From Halalkalibacter suaedae (GTDB lineage: Bacteria; Bacillota; Bacilli; Bacillales; Bacillaceae_D): a stretch of 64,000 nucleotides of DNA. The notes under the pieces are model-generated. The model saw nothing but the letters and a program-made list of their open reading frames with translations. It made no database searches and had not been told where the DNA came from. Positions 55,244 through 64,000 of the stretch are shown piece after piece. Made by a program: the position numbers and the translations under genes. Location of the stretch: contig NZ_JAGKSQ010000005.1 in the NCBI RefSeq assembly GCF_017939705.1, positions 62,001-126,000 of the forward strand, read 5' to 3'. The first letter of the stretch is position 1, and each line of letters begins with the position of its first letter.

Positions 55244-55987
55244 TTAAGGCATAACCATTCCACCATCAACATGTAATGTTTGCCCGGTCATATAGTCTGC
55301 ATCAGAACTTGCTAAGAAACGGATCGCATGTGCAATATTTTCTGGCTTTCCAAGAGCTGCTAGCGGAATTTGATTAAGCAACTGTGATTTCGTTTCTTCA
55401 CCTAGCTCGTCTGTCATATCTGTTTCAATAAAGCCAGGAGCAACAGCATTCACATGAATATTACGGTTAGCTAGTTCTCGAGCCATCGTTTTCGTCAAAC
55501 CAATTACTCCTGCTTTAGCAGCAACATAATTAGCCTGACCAGCATTGCCTAATACGCCAACTACAGAAGCAACATTAATGATTCTACCATATCTTTGCTT
55601 CATCATTTGTCGACTTACCGCTTTTGCACAATTAAATACACCTTTTAAGTTAGTGTTAATGACTGAATCCCATTCTTCTTCTTTCATCCTCATCAGTAAG
55701 TTGTCTCTTGTAATACCTGCATTATTAACAAGAATGTCAACACGTCCAAATGCTTCGATTGTTTGTTTAACCATCGCTTGAACTTGTTCACTATTTGCGA
55801 CATCAGCTTGAATCGCTATGCCATCAACACCTAGTGCTTTAATTTCAAGAATGACTTCCTCTGCCTTTGCTGCACTACCCGCATAATTCACAACAACATT
55901 GGCACCATTTCGTGCAAGCTCAAGTGCTGTCGCTCTACCAATTCCACGAGAAGCTCCTGTCACAATTGCCGTTTGTCCCTTTAGCAC
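55244..55987 (-). CDS. fabG: 3-oxoacyl-[acyl-carrier-protein] reductase
   Basis: FabG is the NADPH-dependent ketoreductase of fatty acid synthesis. The product is 247 aa, short-chain dehydrogenase type: TGASRGIG at 10-17, NNAG, catalytic Ser in INVASVVG, and YVAAK. The start is GTG at 55987, sharing a base with the fabD stop (TAGTG). Confidence 0.97.
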   Translation of the reverse strand: MLKGQTAIVTGASRGIGRATALELARNGANVVVNYAGSAAKAEEVILEIKALGVDGIAIQADVANSEQVQAMVKQTIEAFGRVDILVNNAGITRDNLLMRMKEEEWDSVINTNLKGVFNCAKAVSRQMMKQRYGRIINVASVVGVLGNAGQANYVAAKAGVIGLTKTMARELANRNIHVNAVAPGFIETDMTDELGEETKSQLLNQIPLAALGKPENIAHAIRFLASSDADYMTGQTLHVDGGMVMP

Positions 55988-56916
55988 TATTCAGTCACCC
56001 CTTCCAGTGTTTCTTTTAATTTTAAGACATCTTCCCTATTAGATACTGAAACGGCTTTAACGTTACGGTTAATTTTCCGTACGAGTCCTGTTAGAACGTT
56101 ACCTGAACCTACTTCTACAAATGTATCAACCCCTAATTCTAGGAGCGTTTGAATGGTATCTTCCCAAAGGACGGGTGAGTAGACTTGTTCAACAAGATTG
56201 GTACGAATCACGCTAGCATCTGTCACTACTTGTGCCGAGACATTAGCAACTACTGGAACCATTGCGTCATTAATTGTTATCTGCTGGAGTACAGGTCCTA
56301 ACTTTTCAGCAGCTGGTTTCATTAAAAGTGAATGAAACGGACCACTAACCTGCAGGGGAAGTACACGTTTTGCCCCTGCCTGCTTTGCCTGAATACCAGC
56401 CTCTTCAACTGCTTTTGCCTCTCCAGAAATGACAATTTGACCCGGACAATTTAAGTTTGCTAACTGAACAGATCCAGCGTTTTCTGAAGCAGCATGACAA
56501 ATGTCCTCTAAAGCTCCTCGATCAAGGCCCAGAACAGCAGCCATTGCACCTTGACCAGATGGTACCGCCTCTTCCATGAACAAACCACGGTTCCTCACCG
56601 CGACCACTGCATCCTCAAATGACATAGATCCAGCGGCGACTAATGCACTGTACTCACCAAGACTATGACCTGCAACATAATCAGCCTTAATACCTTCTTC
56701 TTTCACAATGTTCAATACAGCCGTACTCATTGCTACTAGTGCTGGCTGTGTATGTTCAGTTCGTTTCAATAACTCATCAGGACCTTGACTAATAATCTCT
56801 GATAACTTATACCCTAATGCATGATCAGCACGCTCAAATACATCTGTTTGAAGATCCTGTCCCATGCCAACAGCTTGAGAGCCTTGACCTGGAAATAAAA
56901 AGGCTAGTTTCCCCAT
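55987..56916 (-). CDS. fabD: Malonyl-CoA:ACP transacylase
   Basis: FabD loads malonate on ACP. The product is 309 aa. The active-site GHSLGEYSA has Ser85, and the opening [14 protein letters not shown] is typical. It starts 15 nt after plsX. Confidence 0.97.
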   Translation of the reverse strand: MGKLAFLFPGQGSQAVGMGQDLQTDVFERADHALGYKLSEIISQGPDELLKRTEHTQPALVAMSTAVLNIVKEEGIKADYVAGHSLGEYSALVAAGSMSFEDAVVAVRNRGLFMEEAVPSGQGAMAAVLGLDRGALEDICHAASENAGSVQLANLNCPGQIVISGEAKAVEEAGIQAKQAGAKRVLPLQVSGPFHSLLMKPAAEKLGPVLQQITINDAMVPVVANVSAQVVTDASVIRTNLVEQVYSPVLWEDTIQTLLELGVDTFVEVGSGNVLTGLVRKINRNVKAVSVSNREDVLKLKETLEGVTE

Positions 56917-56931
56917 TTTTAATGGCCTCCC

Positions 56932-57939
56932 CTATTCTTTTTCTTCTTTTACTGTATCAATCTTTGCTATTTCGTTTTTAATTATTGTAACTACCTGCTG
57001 TTCAGCCATCTCACGTGCTTGGCGAATCGCATGAAAAAGAGCTGTTTCATCTGAGGAACCATGGGCTTTAATAACTGGAGCCTTTAGTCCATATAAACCG
57101 GCACCACCATATTCTGAATAGCTCATCTGGTCCTTTACACCTTTGAAACTCGATTTCAAAACACCTGCAGCCAGCTTATTAACGAAAGAACTCGTTAATT
57201 CTTTTTTCAACAAAGAGAATAAAGTTCCTGCCGTTCCCTCAATTGTTTTTAGAACAAGATTTCCAGCAAAGCCGTCACAAACGACAACATCAGCTACACC
57301 AGACAAAAGATCGCGTGCCTCAACATTGCCAACAAAATTAATATTTGCTTGTTCTAGAAGAGGATAGGCCGCCTTCGTAAGCTCATTTCCTTTTCCCGCC
57401 TCTGTTCCTACATTTAACAGTCCGACACGCGGTTTACGAACATTCCGAACCATTTCCATATAAGTATTACCTATTATCGCATATTGCAGTAAATGCTCGG
57501 GCTTAGCATCCATATTGGCTCCAACATCCAATAATAAGAAACCTTTGCCATTCAAGGTTGGTAGCATTGGAGAGAGGGCTGGCCTGTCAATTCCATTAAT
57601 TCGGCCAATATATAGCAAACCAGCTGTCATCAATGCCCCCGTATTCCCTGCCGAAATCGTCGCATCTGCTCGACCTTCTTTGACTTCTTTAACAGCAAGC
57701 ACCATAGAAGCATCCTTTTTTCTCCGTACTGCTTTTGTTGGTTGATCTGTATCTTCTATTTTCTCCGTTGTATGTAGTATCGTTATTTGCTTTTCTTCCT
57801 GCAAATGTTTACGGATTTCCTGCTCATTGCCTATTAACGTAATCTCTAAGTCAGGAAAAGCTTGTATTGCCTTTTGTGCCGCATGAACATGAGCCTTCGG
57901 GGCGTTATCGCCACCCATTGCATCGATTGCTATTTTCAT
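56932..57939 (-). CDS. plsX: Phosphate acyltransferase PlsX
   Basis: PlsX makes acyl-phosphate from acyl-ACP for phosphatidic acid synthesis. The product is 335 aa with the conserved [15 protein letters not shown] start and [16 protein letters not shown] block. The ATG overlaps the fapR stop by one base (TAATG), so fapR and plsX are translationally coupled. Confidence 0.98.
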   Translation of the reverse strand: MKIAIDAMGGDNAPKAHVHAAQKAIQAFPDLEITLIGNEQEIRKHLQEEKQITILHTTEKIEDTDQPTKAVRRKKDASMVLAVKEVKEGRADATISAGNTGALMTAGLLYIGRINGIDRPALSPMLPTLNGKGFLLLDVGANMDAKPEHLLQYAIIGNTYMEMVRNVRKPRVGLLNVGTEAGKGNELTKAAYPLLEQANINFVGNVEARDLLSGVADVVVCDGFAGNLVLKTIEGTAGTLFSLLKKELTSSFVNKLAAGVLKSSFKGVKDQMSYSEYGGAGLYGLKAPVIKAHGSSDETALFHAIRQAREMAEQQVVTIIKNEIAKIDTVKEEKE

Positions 57940-58520
57940 TATCTATCATTCTCCTTAGCTGAATCCTTAGCCTTTGTCCTGAACATAACAAATTCTCCTG
58001 AAAAGACAAGCTCATTGTCAACATAGCTTTCGACTTCGACCGTCGTCCTACCTTGTACATTATTCAGAACTTTCGCTTTAGCAATAACGCGTTCACCTGC
58101 CTGAACTTGCCGAGTAAATCGGATATTTGCTTTTGCTGTTAATGCCAACTCATCATTGATAATAGCAACAGCCAATGAATTTGCTTGGGCAAACAAATGA
58201 TGTCCACGAGCAATCCCACTTCTCGCGAAAACATGCTCAACACTTATATCTAATATGGATATTGCTCGATCATCGAGCTGAAGATCGACAATTTCACCAA
58301 TGACTTCATCAGGAGAGAGGGCTTTTACATCATCAAGTTGTTGTTGGGCAACGCCTTTGATTCTCTCCCTTAATTCAGGAATAGCTAATTCTAACCGATC
58401 TAGTCTAATGGTTTGAATGCTTACAGAAAATTGCTCAGCTAGTGCCTCATCCGTCATAAACGGGTTCTTTGTAATCGTTTCTTGTAGGAGCAATTGTCTT
58501 TCCTTTTTCTTTCTTTTCAT
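57939..58520 (-). CDS. fapR: Fatty acid/phospholipid transcription repressor FapR
   Basis: FapR represses lipid synthesis genes and is released by malonyl-CoA or malonyl-ACP. From ATG 58520 ([12 protein letters not shown]) the product is 193 aa; an upstream ATG at 58532 is possible but its ribosome site is poor. The N-terminal helix-turn-helix ([23 protein letters not shown]) and the hot-dog effector domain ([19 protein letters not shown]) are intact. It is the first gene of its own FapR-controlled operon. Confidence 0.97.
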   Translation of the reverse strand: MKRKKKERQLLLQETITKNPFMTDEALAEQFSVSIQTIRLDRLELAIPELRERIKGVAQQQLDDVKALSPDEVIGEIVDLQLDDRAISILDISVEHVFARSGIARGHHLFAQANSLAVAIINDELALTAKANIRFTRQVQAGERVIAKAKVLNNVQGRTTVEVESYVDNELVFSGEFVMFRTKAKDSAKENDR

Positions 58521-58570
58521 GGCATTCACCATCCATTTTTCGTTCAGTTGTTGCTTAATTATCCAATGAA

Positions 58571-58588
58571 ATTATTACTAGGTCCTAA
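58571..58588 (-). promoter_or_regulatory. FapR operator of the fapR operon
   Basis: Minus-strand TTAGGACCTAGTAATAAT follows the FapR site pattern (TTAGTACCTAGTMMTAAT in related species) with one central change. It overlaps the predicted transcription start, consistent with autorepression. Confidence 0.75.
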
Positions 58589-58592
58589 GAGT

Positions 58593-58621
58593 AGTATATA
58601 ATTGCTTCGCCATGATTTCAA
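58593..58621 (-). promoter_or_regulatory. Sigma-A promoter of fapR
   Basis: -35 TTGAAA (58616-58621), 17-nt spacer, -10 TATACT (58593-58598). The FapR operator lies directly downstream. Confidence 0.8.
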
Positions 58622-58624
58622 TAG

Positions 58625-60673
58625 TTAATCAATTTTTTGCTTATTCATTGCTCCTTCTTTTTTCAACAGCTCTCGTAGCATTTTGAATTCATCATGAATC
58701 CAAAAAGATTCCGATTGGATTAGAGTAGCTGCGTCATTTCGAGCAACCTCTAATGCACGATAATCATGAACAACGTCAGCAATTTTGAAATCTGGTAAGC
58801 CACTTTGTTTTGCACCAAAAAAGTCACCCGGTCCCCTTAGTTCCAAATCTCTTTCCGACAAAACAAAACCATCATTAGTTTCAGTCATTATTCTCATTCG
58901 TTCTTTTCCTACCTCTGATTTTGGATCTGCTAGGAGAATGCAATACGACTGAGCTTGTCCACGCCCAACTCTCCCACGTAATTGATGAAGCTGTGCAAGA
59001 CCAAAACGTTCAGCATCATAGATGATCATCACGGTTGCATTGGGAACATTAACCCCAACTTCCACGACTGTCGTTGAAACGAGAATCTGTGTTTGATTTT
59101 GACTGAATTCCTCCATGACTACATCTTTTTCAGATGAATGTAGTCGTCCATGCATTAAACCAACCTTCCATTTCCCTTGAAAATGCTGTGTTAGCAAAAG
59201 ATGAACATCAATCGCATTTTGGACATCGATCTTGTCTGATTCTTCAATTAATGGACAAATAACATAGCATTGTCTACCTGCCATTAATTCCTTCTCAGTA
59301 AAATCTAGAACGCGTTCAAACATATCCGGCTTCGCCCAGTATGTTTCAATCGTTTTTCGTCCAGCCGGAAGCTCATCAATGATCGACACATCCATATCAC
59401 CAAATACAGAGATCGCTAAGGTTCTAGGAATCGGGGTTGCAGTCATAAATAGAACATCAGGGTGCTCCCCCTTATCACGCAAGACACGTCTCTGTTCTAC
59501 ACCAAAACGATGCTGTTCATCTGTAATTACAAGTCCTAGATTATTAAAGTGAACATCGTCTTGAATTAACGCATGTGTGCCAACAATAATCTTCAGATGA
59601 CCATTCGCTAATAATTCCAGCTTTTCTTTACGTTTTTTACCTTTAACAGAGCCAGATAGTAGTTCAACTTCTACTCCATATGGCTGAAATAGAGCTTGTA
59701 ATGATTGAACATGTTGTTCAGCAAGAATCTCCGTTGGCACCATTAATGCTGCCTGGAAGCCGGCTTGAATAATAGCATACATGCAAATTGCTGCAACAAC
59801 TGTCTTACCTGAACCAACATCCCCCTGTAATAGACGATTCATCTGAGTCGCAGACTGGAGATCAGTTGTGATTTCATCAATAACTCTTCTTTGGGCATTT
59901 GTCAAAGGGAATGGAAGGTCATCAATAAATGAGGAAAGTGAACCTTTATCAATCGCTACCGCCCGACCATGTGAATGCTCACGATTTGCTTTACGAAACG
60001 ATTGCATTTTCAATTGAAAAACCAAAAACTCCTCATAAACCATTCTTCTTCTGGCATGCTTAACAAGTTCTTTATTTGTTGGAAAATGGAGCTGTGAAAC
60101 GGCCTCTTTCTTAGAGGGTAATTTGTAATCTATTATGTATTTCTGTGGCAGAATTTCCGGTAGATAAGAACCGAAATCTTTTAGGGCTTGATAGATATAC
60201 TTTCTTAATGACCTTGTCGTTAACGTTCCTGTGACTGAATAGACTGGAGCAAAAGTTTGTTCTCGCTCCTCACGCCCTTGTTTGAATTCATTTCCAGTAA
60301 TCGTTAAGCGATGCTGGTCCCACTTCCCAGTAATCGTCACTTCAGCTCCAACCGCTATTTGTTTTTGTAAAAAGGCTCGGTTAAAAAAAGTAACTGTCAC
60401 TAACACATTATCGACGAGCAATCGAAAGGTAAGTCTATTTTTCTTTTTACCAAAATATCGAATAGAAGCTTCAGTCTGTATGGTTCCAACTACGGTCACT
60501 CGTTCTTCATGCTTAACTTGATGTAAGTCTTTAATTTGATAATCTTCATAGCGAAATGGAAAATACTCTAGTAAATCTTGAACGGTTTCGATCCGTAGAC
60601 TTTTCAGCTGCTTAGCCGTCTCTTCTCCAATTCCTTTAACAGTAGTAACTGGCTGCTCCATTATCTCATTCAT
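58625..60673 (-). CDS. recG: ATP-dependent DNA helicase RecG
   Basis: RecG remodels stalled replication forks. The product is 682 aa: N-terminal wedge/OB domain (about 1-230), Walker A LLQGDVGSGKTVVA, DEQHRFG motif, SAT-like MTATPIPRTL, and GRVGRG near the C-terminus. AAGGAGG precedes the ATG. The upstream 300-nt gap carries the palindromic element. Confidence 0.97.
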   Translation of the reverse strand: MNEIMEQPVTTVKGIGEETAKQLKSLRIETVQDLLEYFPFRYEDYQIKDLHQVKHEERVTVVGTIQTEASIRYFGKKKNRLTFRLLVDNVLVTVTFFNRAFLQKQIAVGAEVTITGKWDQHRLTITGNEFKQGREEREQTFAPVYSVTGTLTTRSLRKYIYQALKDFGSYLPEILPQKYIIDYKLPSKKEAVSQLHFPTNKELVKHARRRMVYEEFLVFQLKMQSFRKANREHSHGRAVAIDKGSLSSFIDDLPFPLTNAQRRVIDEITTDLQSATQMNRLLQGDVGSGKTVVAAICMYAIIQAGFQAALMVPTEILAEQHVQSLQALFQPYGVEVELLSGSVKGKKRKEKLELLANGHLKIIVGTHALIQDDVHFNNLGLVITDEQHRFGVEQRRVLRDKGEHPDVLFMTATPIPRTLAISVFGDMDVSIIDELPAGRKTIETYWAKPDMFERVLDFTEKELMAGRQCYVICPLIEESDKIDVQNAIDVHLLLTQHFQGKWKVGLMHGRLHSSEKDVVMEEFSQNQTQILVSTTVVEVGVNVPNATVMIIYDAERFGLAQLHQLRGRVGRGQAQSYCILLADPKSEVGKERMRIMTETNDGFVLSERDLELRGPGDFFGAKQSGLPDFKIADVVHDYRALEVARNDAATLIQSESFWIHDEFKMLRELLKKEGAMNKQKID

Positions 60674-60727
60674 GTACGATCCCTCCTTCTAGTTCTTAAT
60701 GAAGAGTGAGGAAAAAAAGAAAAAGAA

Positions 60728-60964
60728 GAGGCTGGGACAAAGTGATTTAACTAATAGAAAATCCGAACAATGGTGGTTGGCGGACGGAAACCGCTCCTGA
60801 AATATACTTCGCTTTCCGCGGGAAGCCGGTGAGCCTCCTCGGCTAACGCCTGTAGGGTCTCACCTTTGGCTTTTTCACCCCGCAGGAGTCTACGTATATT
60901 TCATCCGCTACACGATTGCATTATTCGGCATTTCAGTTAGACACTTTAGTTATGTCCCGGCCTC
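60728..60964. repeat. ~240-bp palindromic intergenic element between degV and recG
   Basis: It starts GAGGCTGGGACA and ends TGTCCCGGCCTC (12-bp ends, one mismatch), and the inverted similarity continues inward (AAGTG, TAACT, CCGAA, AATG). Inside are GAAATATAC / GTATATTTC (60799-60807 and 60894-60902) and GGTGAG / CTCACC (60828-60833 and 60859-60864). No ORF. I recall repeated intergenic sequences of this style in Bacillaceae genomes, often ending GAGGCTGGGACA. The minus strand runs into CTTCTTTTTCTTTTTTT, so it may also terminate degV transcripts. Confidence 0.75.
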
Positions 60965-60973
60965 ATCTTTGAG

Positions 60974-61831
60974 CTATTTCGCTTTTGATACACTAATAGC
61001 GACTGTTCCTGGACCGACGTGGGCCCCAATAACAGCACCTATTGTTGTGATTACTTCGCTTTTTATGTCGAATTTCTCCTTGAGCAATGCTAGAACCTCT
61101 TTGGCGTACTCTTCATTCACTGCATGCGAAATCCCAACATGAATTGGCTCTGAACCGTATTGCTCCTGAAGAACTTCAATGATCCGATTCGTCGCCTTTT
61201 TTTGTCCACGAGCCTTCTCAAATGAATAGACTTCTCCTTCTTCAGTTAAAGAAAGGATTGGTTTGATTTTCAACATCGAGCCAAGCAATGCTGATGCTCT
61301 GCCAATACGACCGTTCTTTTGCAGATACTCTAGTGTATCCACCATAAAATAGACCTGTGTATCGTCAAGCAGTTCATTGAGCCTTGAGCGTATTTCATCA
61401 CTACTCTTGCCTTCCCTTGCTAAAATCGCGAGCTCGACAACAATAATCCCAATAGCATACGAGGCTCTTTTGGAATCAACTACATGAATTGATTCTGCTG
61501 CCTCAAGCGATTGTACGGCAATAGTTGCAGCTTGGTACGTTCCACTTAATTTTGATGAGATATGAATCGAAATGATGGTTGTATCGTCTTCTTCTAACAA
61601 AGAGCGATACACCTCTTCGAATTGAAAAGGAGTAGGCTGTGATGTAGATGGGATATGATTCCGTTCCTTTACATAACGGTAAAAGTCATCGGCTTTTAAC
61701 GTCACACCATCCTCGTATGATTCTTCGTTAGAAAATATGACATTAAGCGGAACGATGGTAATACCCAATTCTTCTGCCAAGCCTTGAGGAATATCCGCGG
61801 TACTATCCGTTACAATTTTAATTTTCTCCAC
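60974..61831 (-). CDS. DegV family fatty-acid-binding protein (FakB-like)
   Basis: DegV proteins bind a fatty acid and, with FakA, make acyl-phosphate. The product is 285 aa from GTG 61831 (MEKIKIVTDSTADIP), 9 nt after AAGGAG; an in-frame TTG at 61852 is also possible. Family motifs are TDSTADIP, TSQPTPFQF, HISSKLSGTYQAA and VGISHAVNEEY. It starts 26 nt downstream of the fakA-like gene, which supports FakB function. B. subtilis has sdaAB-sdaAA at this place. Confidence 0.92.
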   Translation of the reverse strand: MEKIKIVTDSTADIPQGLAEELGITIVPLNVIFSNEESYEDGVTLKADDFYRYVKERNHIPSTSQPTPFQFEEVYRSLLEEDDTTIISIHISSKLSGTYQAATIAVQSLEAAESIHVVDSKRASYAIGIIVVELAILAREGKSSDEIRSRLNELLDDTQVYFMVDTLEYLQKNGRIGRASALLGSMLKIKPILSLTEEGEVYSFEKARGQKKATNRIIEVLQEQYGSEPIHVGISHAVNEEYAKEVLALLKEKFDIKSEVITTIGAVIGAHVGPGTVAISVSKAK

Positions 61832-61857
61832 GTACTTCAACTCCTTTTTCAAAACGA

Positions 61858-63540
61858 TTACTCAACAGAAATAATATAAGAATAAAGAGGTTGATTTCCA
61901 TCATGTATATCAACTTCGATTCCATCGTACTTTTCTTCTAAATAGGCAACAATCTCGTTTGTTTGTTCATCTGTAGCTTCGTCACCTTGTAGCAATGTAA
62001 TAATTTCAGTATTTTCATCAATCATAGTATCAAGTAAGTCTTTCGTCACTTCTATAATGCTTTGACCAGAACTAACGATCTTTTTCTCTGATATTCCCAT
62101 AAAATCATCTTTTTTAATATCAATTCCATCAATACTAGTATCACGAACAGCGTAAGTCACCTGTCCGGATTTAACTGTTGACAAAGACTCTTGCATGATA
62201 GTTGCATTCTTTTCTAAATCTTGACCTGGATTAAAAGCAAGTAATGCTGCTAATCCTTGTGGAACTGTTTTAGAAGGAATGACTTTGACATGCTTTCCTG
62301 CCACTTCAGCAGCTTGTTCGGCGGCCATAATGATATTCCCATTATTAGGTAGAATGATCACGTTTTCAGCGTGAGCCTCTTCTATTGCCTTAACAATATC
62401 CTCTGTACTCGGATTCATCGTCTGTCCGCCTTGAATGACAACACCAGCACCTAAACCTTTGAATAACTTAGCAACACCCTCTCCCATCGAGACAGTTACA
62501 ATGCCAAATTCACTTTTTTCCTTAGGCTTGGTCGGTTCTTCTTTCTTTTCATAGACACTCTTCGTTTCTTCAAGTAAATGAGTGTGTTGTTGACGCATGT
62601 TTTCGATCTTAATATTAATAAGCTCACCGTATCTTTGAGCTTTCGTTAACACTTCTCCAGGTTGTTCAGCGTGGATATGTACTTTAAGAAGATCTTCATC
62701 GGAAACAACCAGGAGTGAATCTCCAATTAAACTTAATTCTTGTCTAAACTCCGCTTCATCAAATGGAGATTTTTTGGTCTTTTCATCTTCGAAACGTACC
62801 ATGACTTCTGTACAAAAACCGAACTCGATGTCTTCAGTGGACATGTGGCTTTGAGCATTATGATGGTGCTCAACTTTTACTAATTCATCCATAGAGGGTT
62901 CGTCTAAATGATCGGACAGTTTTTCACCCTTTAATACAGCAAGGAAGCCTTCATAAATATAGACAAGACCTTGACCACCAGAATCAACTACCCCTACTTC
63001 TTTTAAAACGGGTAATAAATCTGGTGTTCTTTTTAAAGATGCATTCGCTTCTTTTAATGTTTCTTCCATGACAACAACGATATCATCATGCTTTCGAGCA
63101 ATTTTAACAGCATGCTTCGCAGAATCTTTCGCTACAGTCAAAATCGTACCCTCTACTGGTTTCATAACTGCTTTGTAAGCAGTCTCGACACCATGTTCAA
63201 ACGCAGCAGCAAGGTCCGTAGCTTTAATTGCTGACTTTCCTTCAATTTCCTTTGAAAAACCTCTAAATAATTGCGAGAGGATAACTCCAGAGTTTCCTCT
63301 CGCTCCCATTAGTAGTCCCTTTGCAAAAGAAGTTGCTACTTTGCTCGCATCTTCTTGAATAGATTGCTTGACCTCTTTTACACCAGAAGTGATTGATAAA
63401 TTCATATTCGTTCCTGTATCACCATCTGGGACAGGAAAAACATTTAGTGCATCTACCACTTTGACATGATTTGATAAATTAGCAGCACCCTCAATAAACA
63501 TTTGAGCGAGCTCCGTTCCTGTAATTTGTTTAGTTGCCAC
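61858..63540 (-). CDS. fakA: Fatty acid kinase FakA (YloV), DhaL/DAK2 domain
   Basis: FakA phosphorylates FakB-bound fatty acids. From GTG 63540 (MATKQITGTELAQMFIEG), 8 nt after GGAGG, the product is 560 aa. The N-terminal DhaL ATP-binding domain has LNVFPVPDGDTGTNM and GARGNSGVILSQLFRGF; the middle and C-terminal domains follow, ending LEEKYDGIEVDIHDGNQP. An ATG at 63546 is too close to the ribosome site. Confidence 0.93.
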   Translation of the reverse strand: MATKQITGTELAQMFIEGAANLSNHVKVVDALNVFPVPDGDTGTNMNLSITSGVKEVKQSIQEDASKVATSFAKGLLMGARGNSGVILSQLFRGFSKEIEGKSAIKATDLAAAFEHGVETAYKAVMKPVEGTILTVAKDSAKHAVKIARKHDDIVVVMEETLKEANASLKRTPDLLPVLKEVGVVDSGGQGLVYIYEGFLAVLKGEKLSDHLDEPSMDELVKVEHHHNAQSHMSTEDIEFGFCTEVMVRFEDEKTKKSPFDEAEFRQELSLIGDSLLVVSDEDLLKVHIHAEQPGEVLTKAQRYGELINIKIENMRQQHTHLLEETKSVYEKKEEPTKPKEKSEFGIVTVSMGEGVAKLFKGLGAGVVIQGGQTMNPSTEDIVKAIEEAHAENVIILPNNGNIIMAAEQAAEVAGKHVKVIPSKTVPQGLAALLAFNPGQDLEKNATIMQESLSTVKSGQVTYAVRDTSIDGIDIKKDDFMGISEKKIVSSGQSIIEVTKDLLDTMIDENTEIITLLQGDEATDEQTNEIVAYLEEKYDGIEVDIHDGNQPLYSYIISVE

Positions 63541-63562
63541 GAACATTTCCTCCTAACTAACC

Positions 63563-63925
63563 CTATGGGTTCGTGACGCGGACTCCTTGAACAAAGATGT
63601 TCACGGAATCAACATCGAGCCCTAACATTTGTTCTAATTGATATTTCACTTTAGTTTGTACGTTATAAGCAACTTCAGAAATCTTTGTGCCGTAGCTTAC
63701 AATTATGTACATATCGATGTGAATTTGTTCTTCTTCCTCACGAATGACTACGCCACGTCGAAAATTTTCTTTTCCTAGTAAATCTGTTATTCCATCCTTC
63801 AATTGCTTTTGCGAAGCCATTCCAACAATCCCATAGCAATCAATAGCAGCTCCACCAGCTATTGTTGCAACAACATCTTTTGACACATCAACAGTTCCTA
63901 GTTGTGTTTTCATTTCAATTGACAT
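63563..63925 (-). CDS. yloU: Asp23/Gls24 family envelope stress protein YloU
   Basis: A 120-aa Asp23/Gls24 protein of unknown exact function, conserved next to fakA in Firmicutes. From ATG 63925 (MSIEMKTQLGTVDVS), 7 nt after AGGAGG. The family opening is DVVATIAGGAAIDCYGIVGM, then a VREEEEQIHIDMYIIVSYGT-like strand region. The 70-nt upstream to the window edge has AT-rich -10-like sequence (TATAGT, TAAAAT), but no complete promoter can be called. Confidence 0.93.
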   Translation of the reverse strand: MSIEMKTQLGTVDVSKDVVATIAGGAAIDCYGIVGMASQKQLKDGITDLLGKENFRRGVVIREEEEQIHIDMYIIVSYGTKISEVAYNVQTKVKYQLEQMLGLDVDSVNIFVQGVRVTNP

Positions 63926-64000
63926 TTTCATTCCTCCTCTTTGAAGCCAAACTTCATCGTTAATTACATTTTACTATACTATAGACATTTTTAAAAGCAG

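Noticed and set aside
1-64000. CRISPR arrays, tRNA or rRNA genes, prophage or transposase genes
   Set aside because: No regularly spaced repeats, cloverleaf-like or rRNA sequences, and no transposase or phage proteins were seen on either strand; the only integrase-like gene is the chromosomal xerC.

Overview
The window is a 64 kb stretch of a low-GC Firmicutes chromosome, almost certainly a Bacillaceae member. The evidence is gene order that matches the Bacillus subtilis block yloU-recG-fapR-smc-ffh-rplS-sucCD-topA-codY-fla/che-rpsB-tsf-pyrH-frr-uppS-cdsA, together with Bacillus-type features: the CheC/CheD/FliY chemotaxis branch, FapR, CodY, SwrB, SwrD and a serine-type HslV. Genus and species cannot be fixed from the sequence alone. 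All genes but one lie on the minus strand, so transcription runs from high to low coordinates.

Layout from upstream (right) to downstream (left). 63.9-58.6 kb: yloU, fakA, a DegV/FakB fatty-acid-binding protein and recG, with a palindromic intergenic repeat between degV and recG. 58.6-54.0 kb: the FapR-controlled lipid operon fapR-plsX-fabD-fabG-acpP, with a recognisable FapR operator, then rnc. A UPF0435 (YfkK-like) gene on the plus strand separates rnc from smc. 53.6-44.1 kb: chromosome organisation, protein targeting and ribosome genes smc, ftsY, ylxM, ffh, rpsP, khpA, rimM, trmD, rplS (own promoter and L19-type leader), lepB and rbgA. 43.2-35.2 kb: rnhB, a FliK-like/FlhB-C-like pair (ylqG, ylqH), a small unrecognised gene, sucCD, dprA and topA. 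34.9-31.3 kb: xerC, hslV, hslU, codY.

30.8-4.6 kb: one long fla/che operon. It encodes rod, MS ring and switch (flgB, flgC, fliE, fliF, fliG), export ATPase apparatus (fliH, fliI, fliJ), motE, hook assembly (fliK, flgD, a TIGR02530 protein, flgE), swrD, fliL, fliM, fliY, cheY, the export gate fliO-fliP-fliQ-fliR-flhB-flhA, the pole/number GTPase and ATPase flhF and flhG, then cheB, cheC, cheD, sigD, a FapA-like DUF342 protein, a small conserved-looking protein and swrB. Many cistrons overlap by 1-11 nt. Several flagellar genes start with TTG or GTG, placed by their Shine-Dalgarno (SD) sequences. cheA and cheW, which sit between cheB and cheC in B. subtilis, are absent. 4.5-0 kb: rpsB, an attenuator, tsf, pyrH, frr, uppS and the 5' part of cdsA.

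Most of the window is housekeeping DNA, and I found no clearly new multigene system. The points most worth checking are: a 12-bp perfect hairpin that may bridge the SD and start codon of swrD; the missing cheA/cheW; a pair of near-identical 21-bp repeats upstream of flgB; the recG-degV palindromic element; the fakA-degV pairing where B. subtilis has sdaAB-sdaAA; the missing trmFO with a dyad over the xerC promoter; and a 55-codon gene upstream of sucC.
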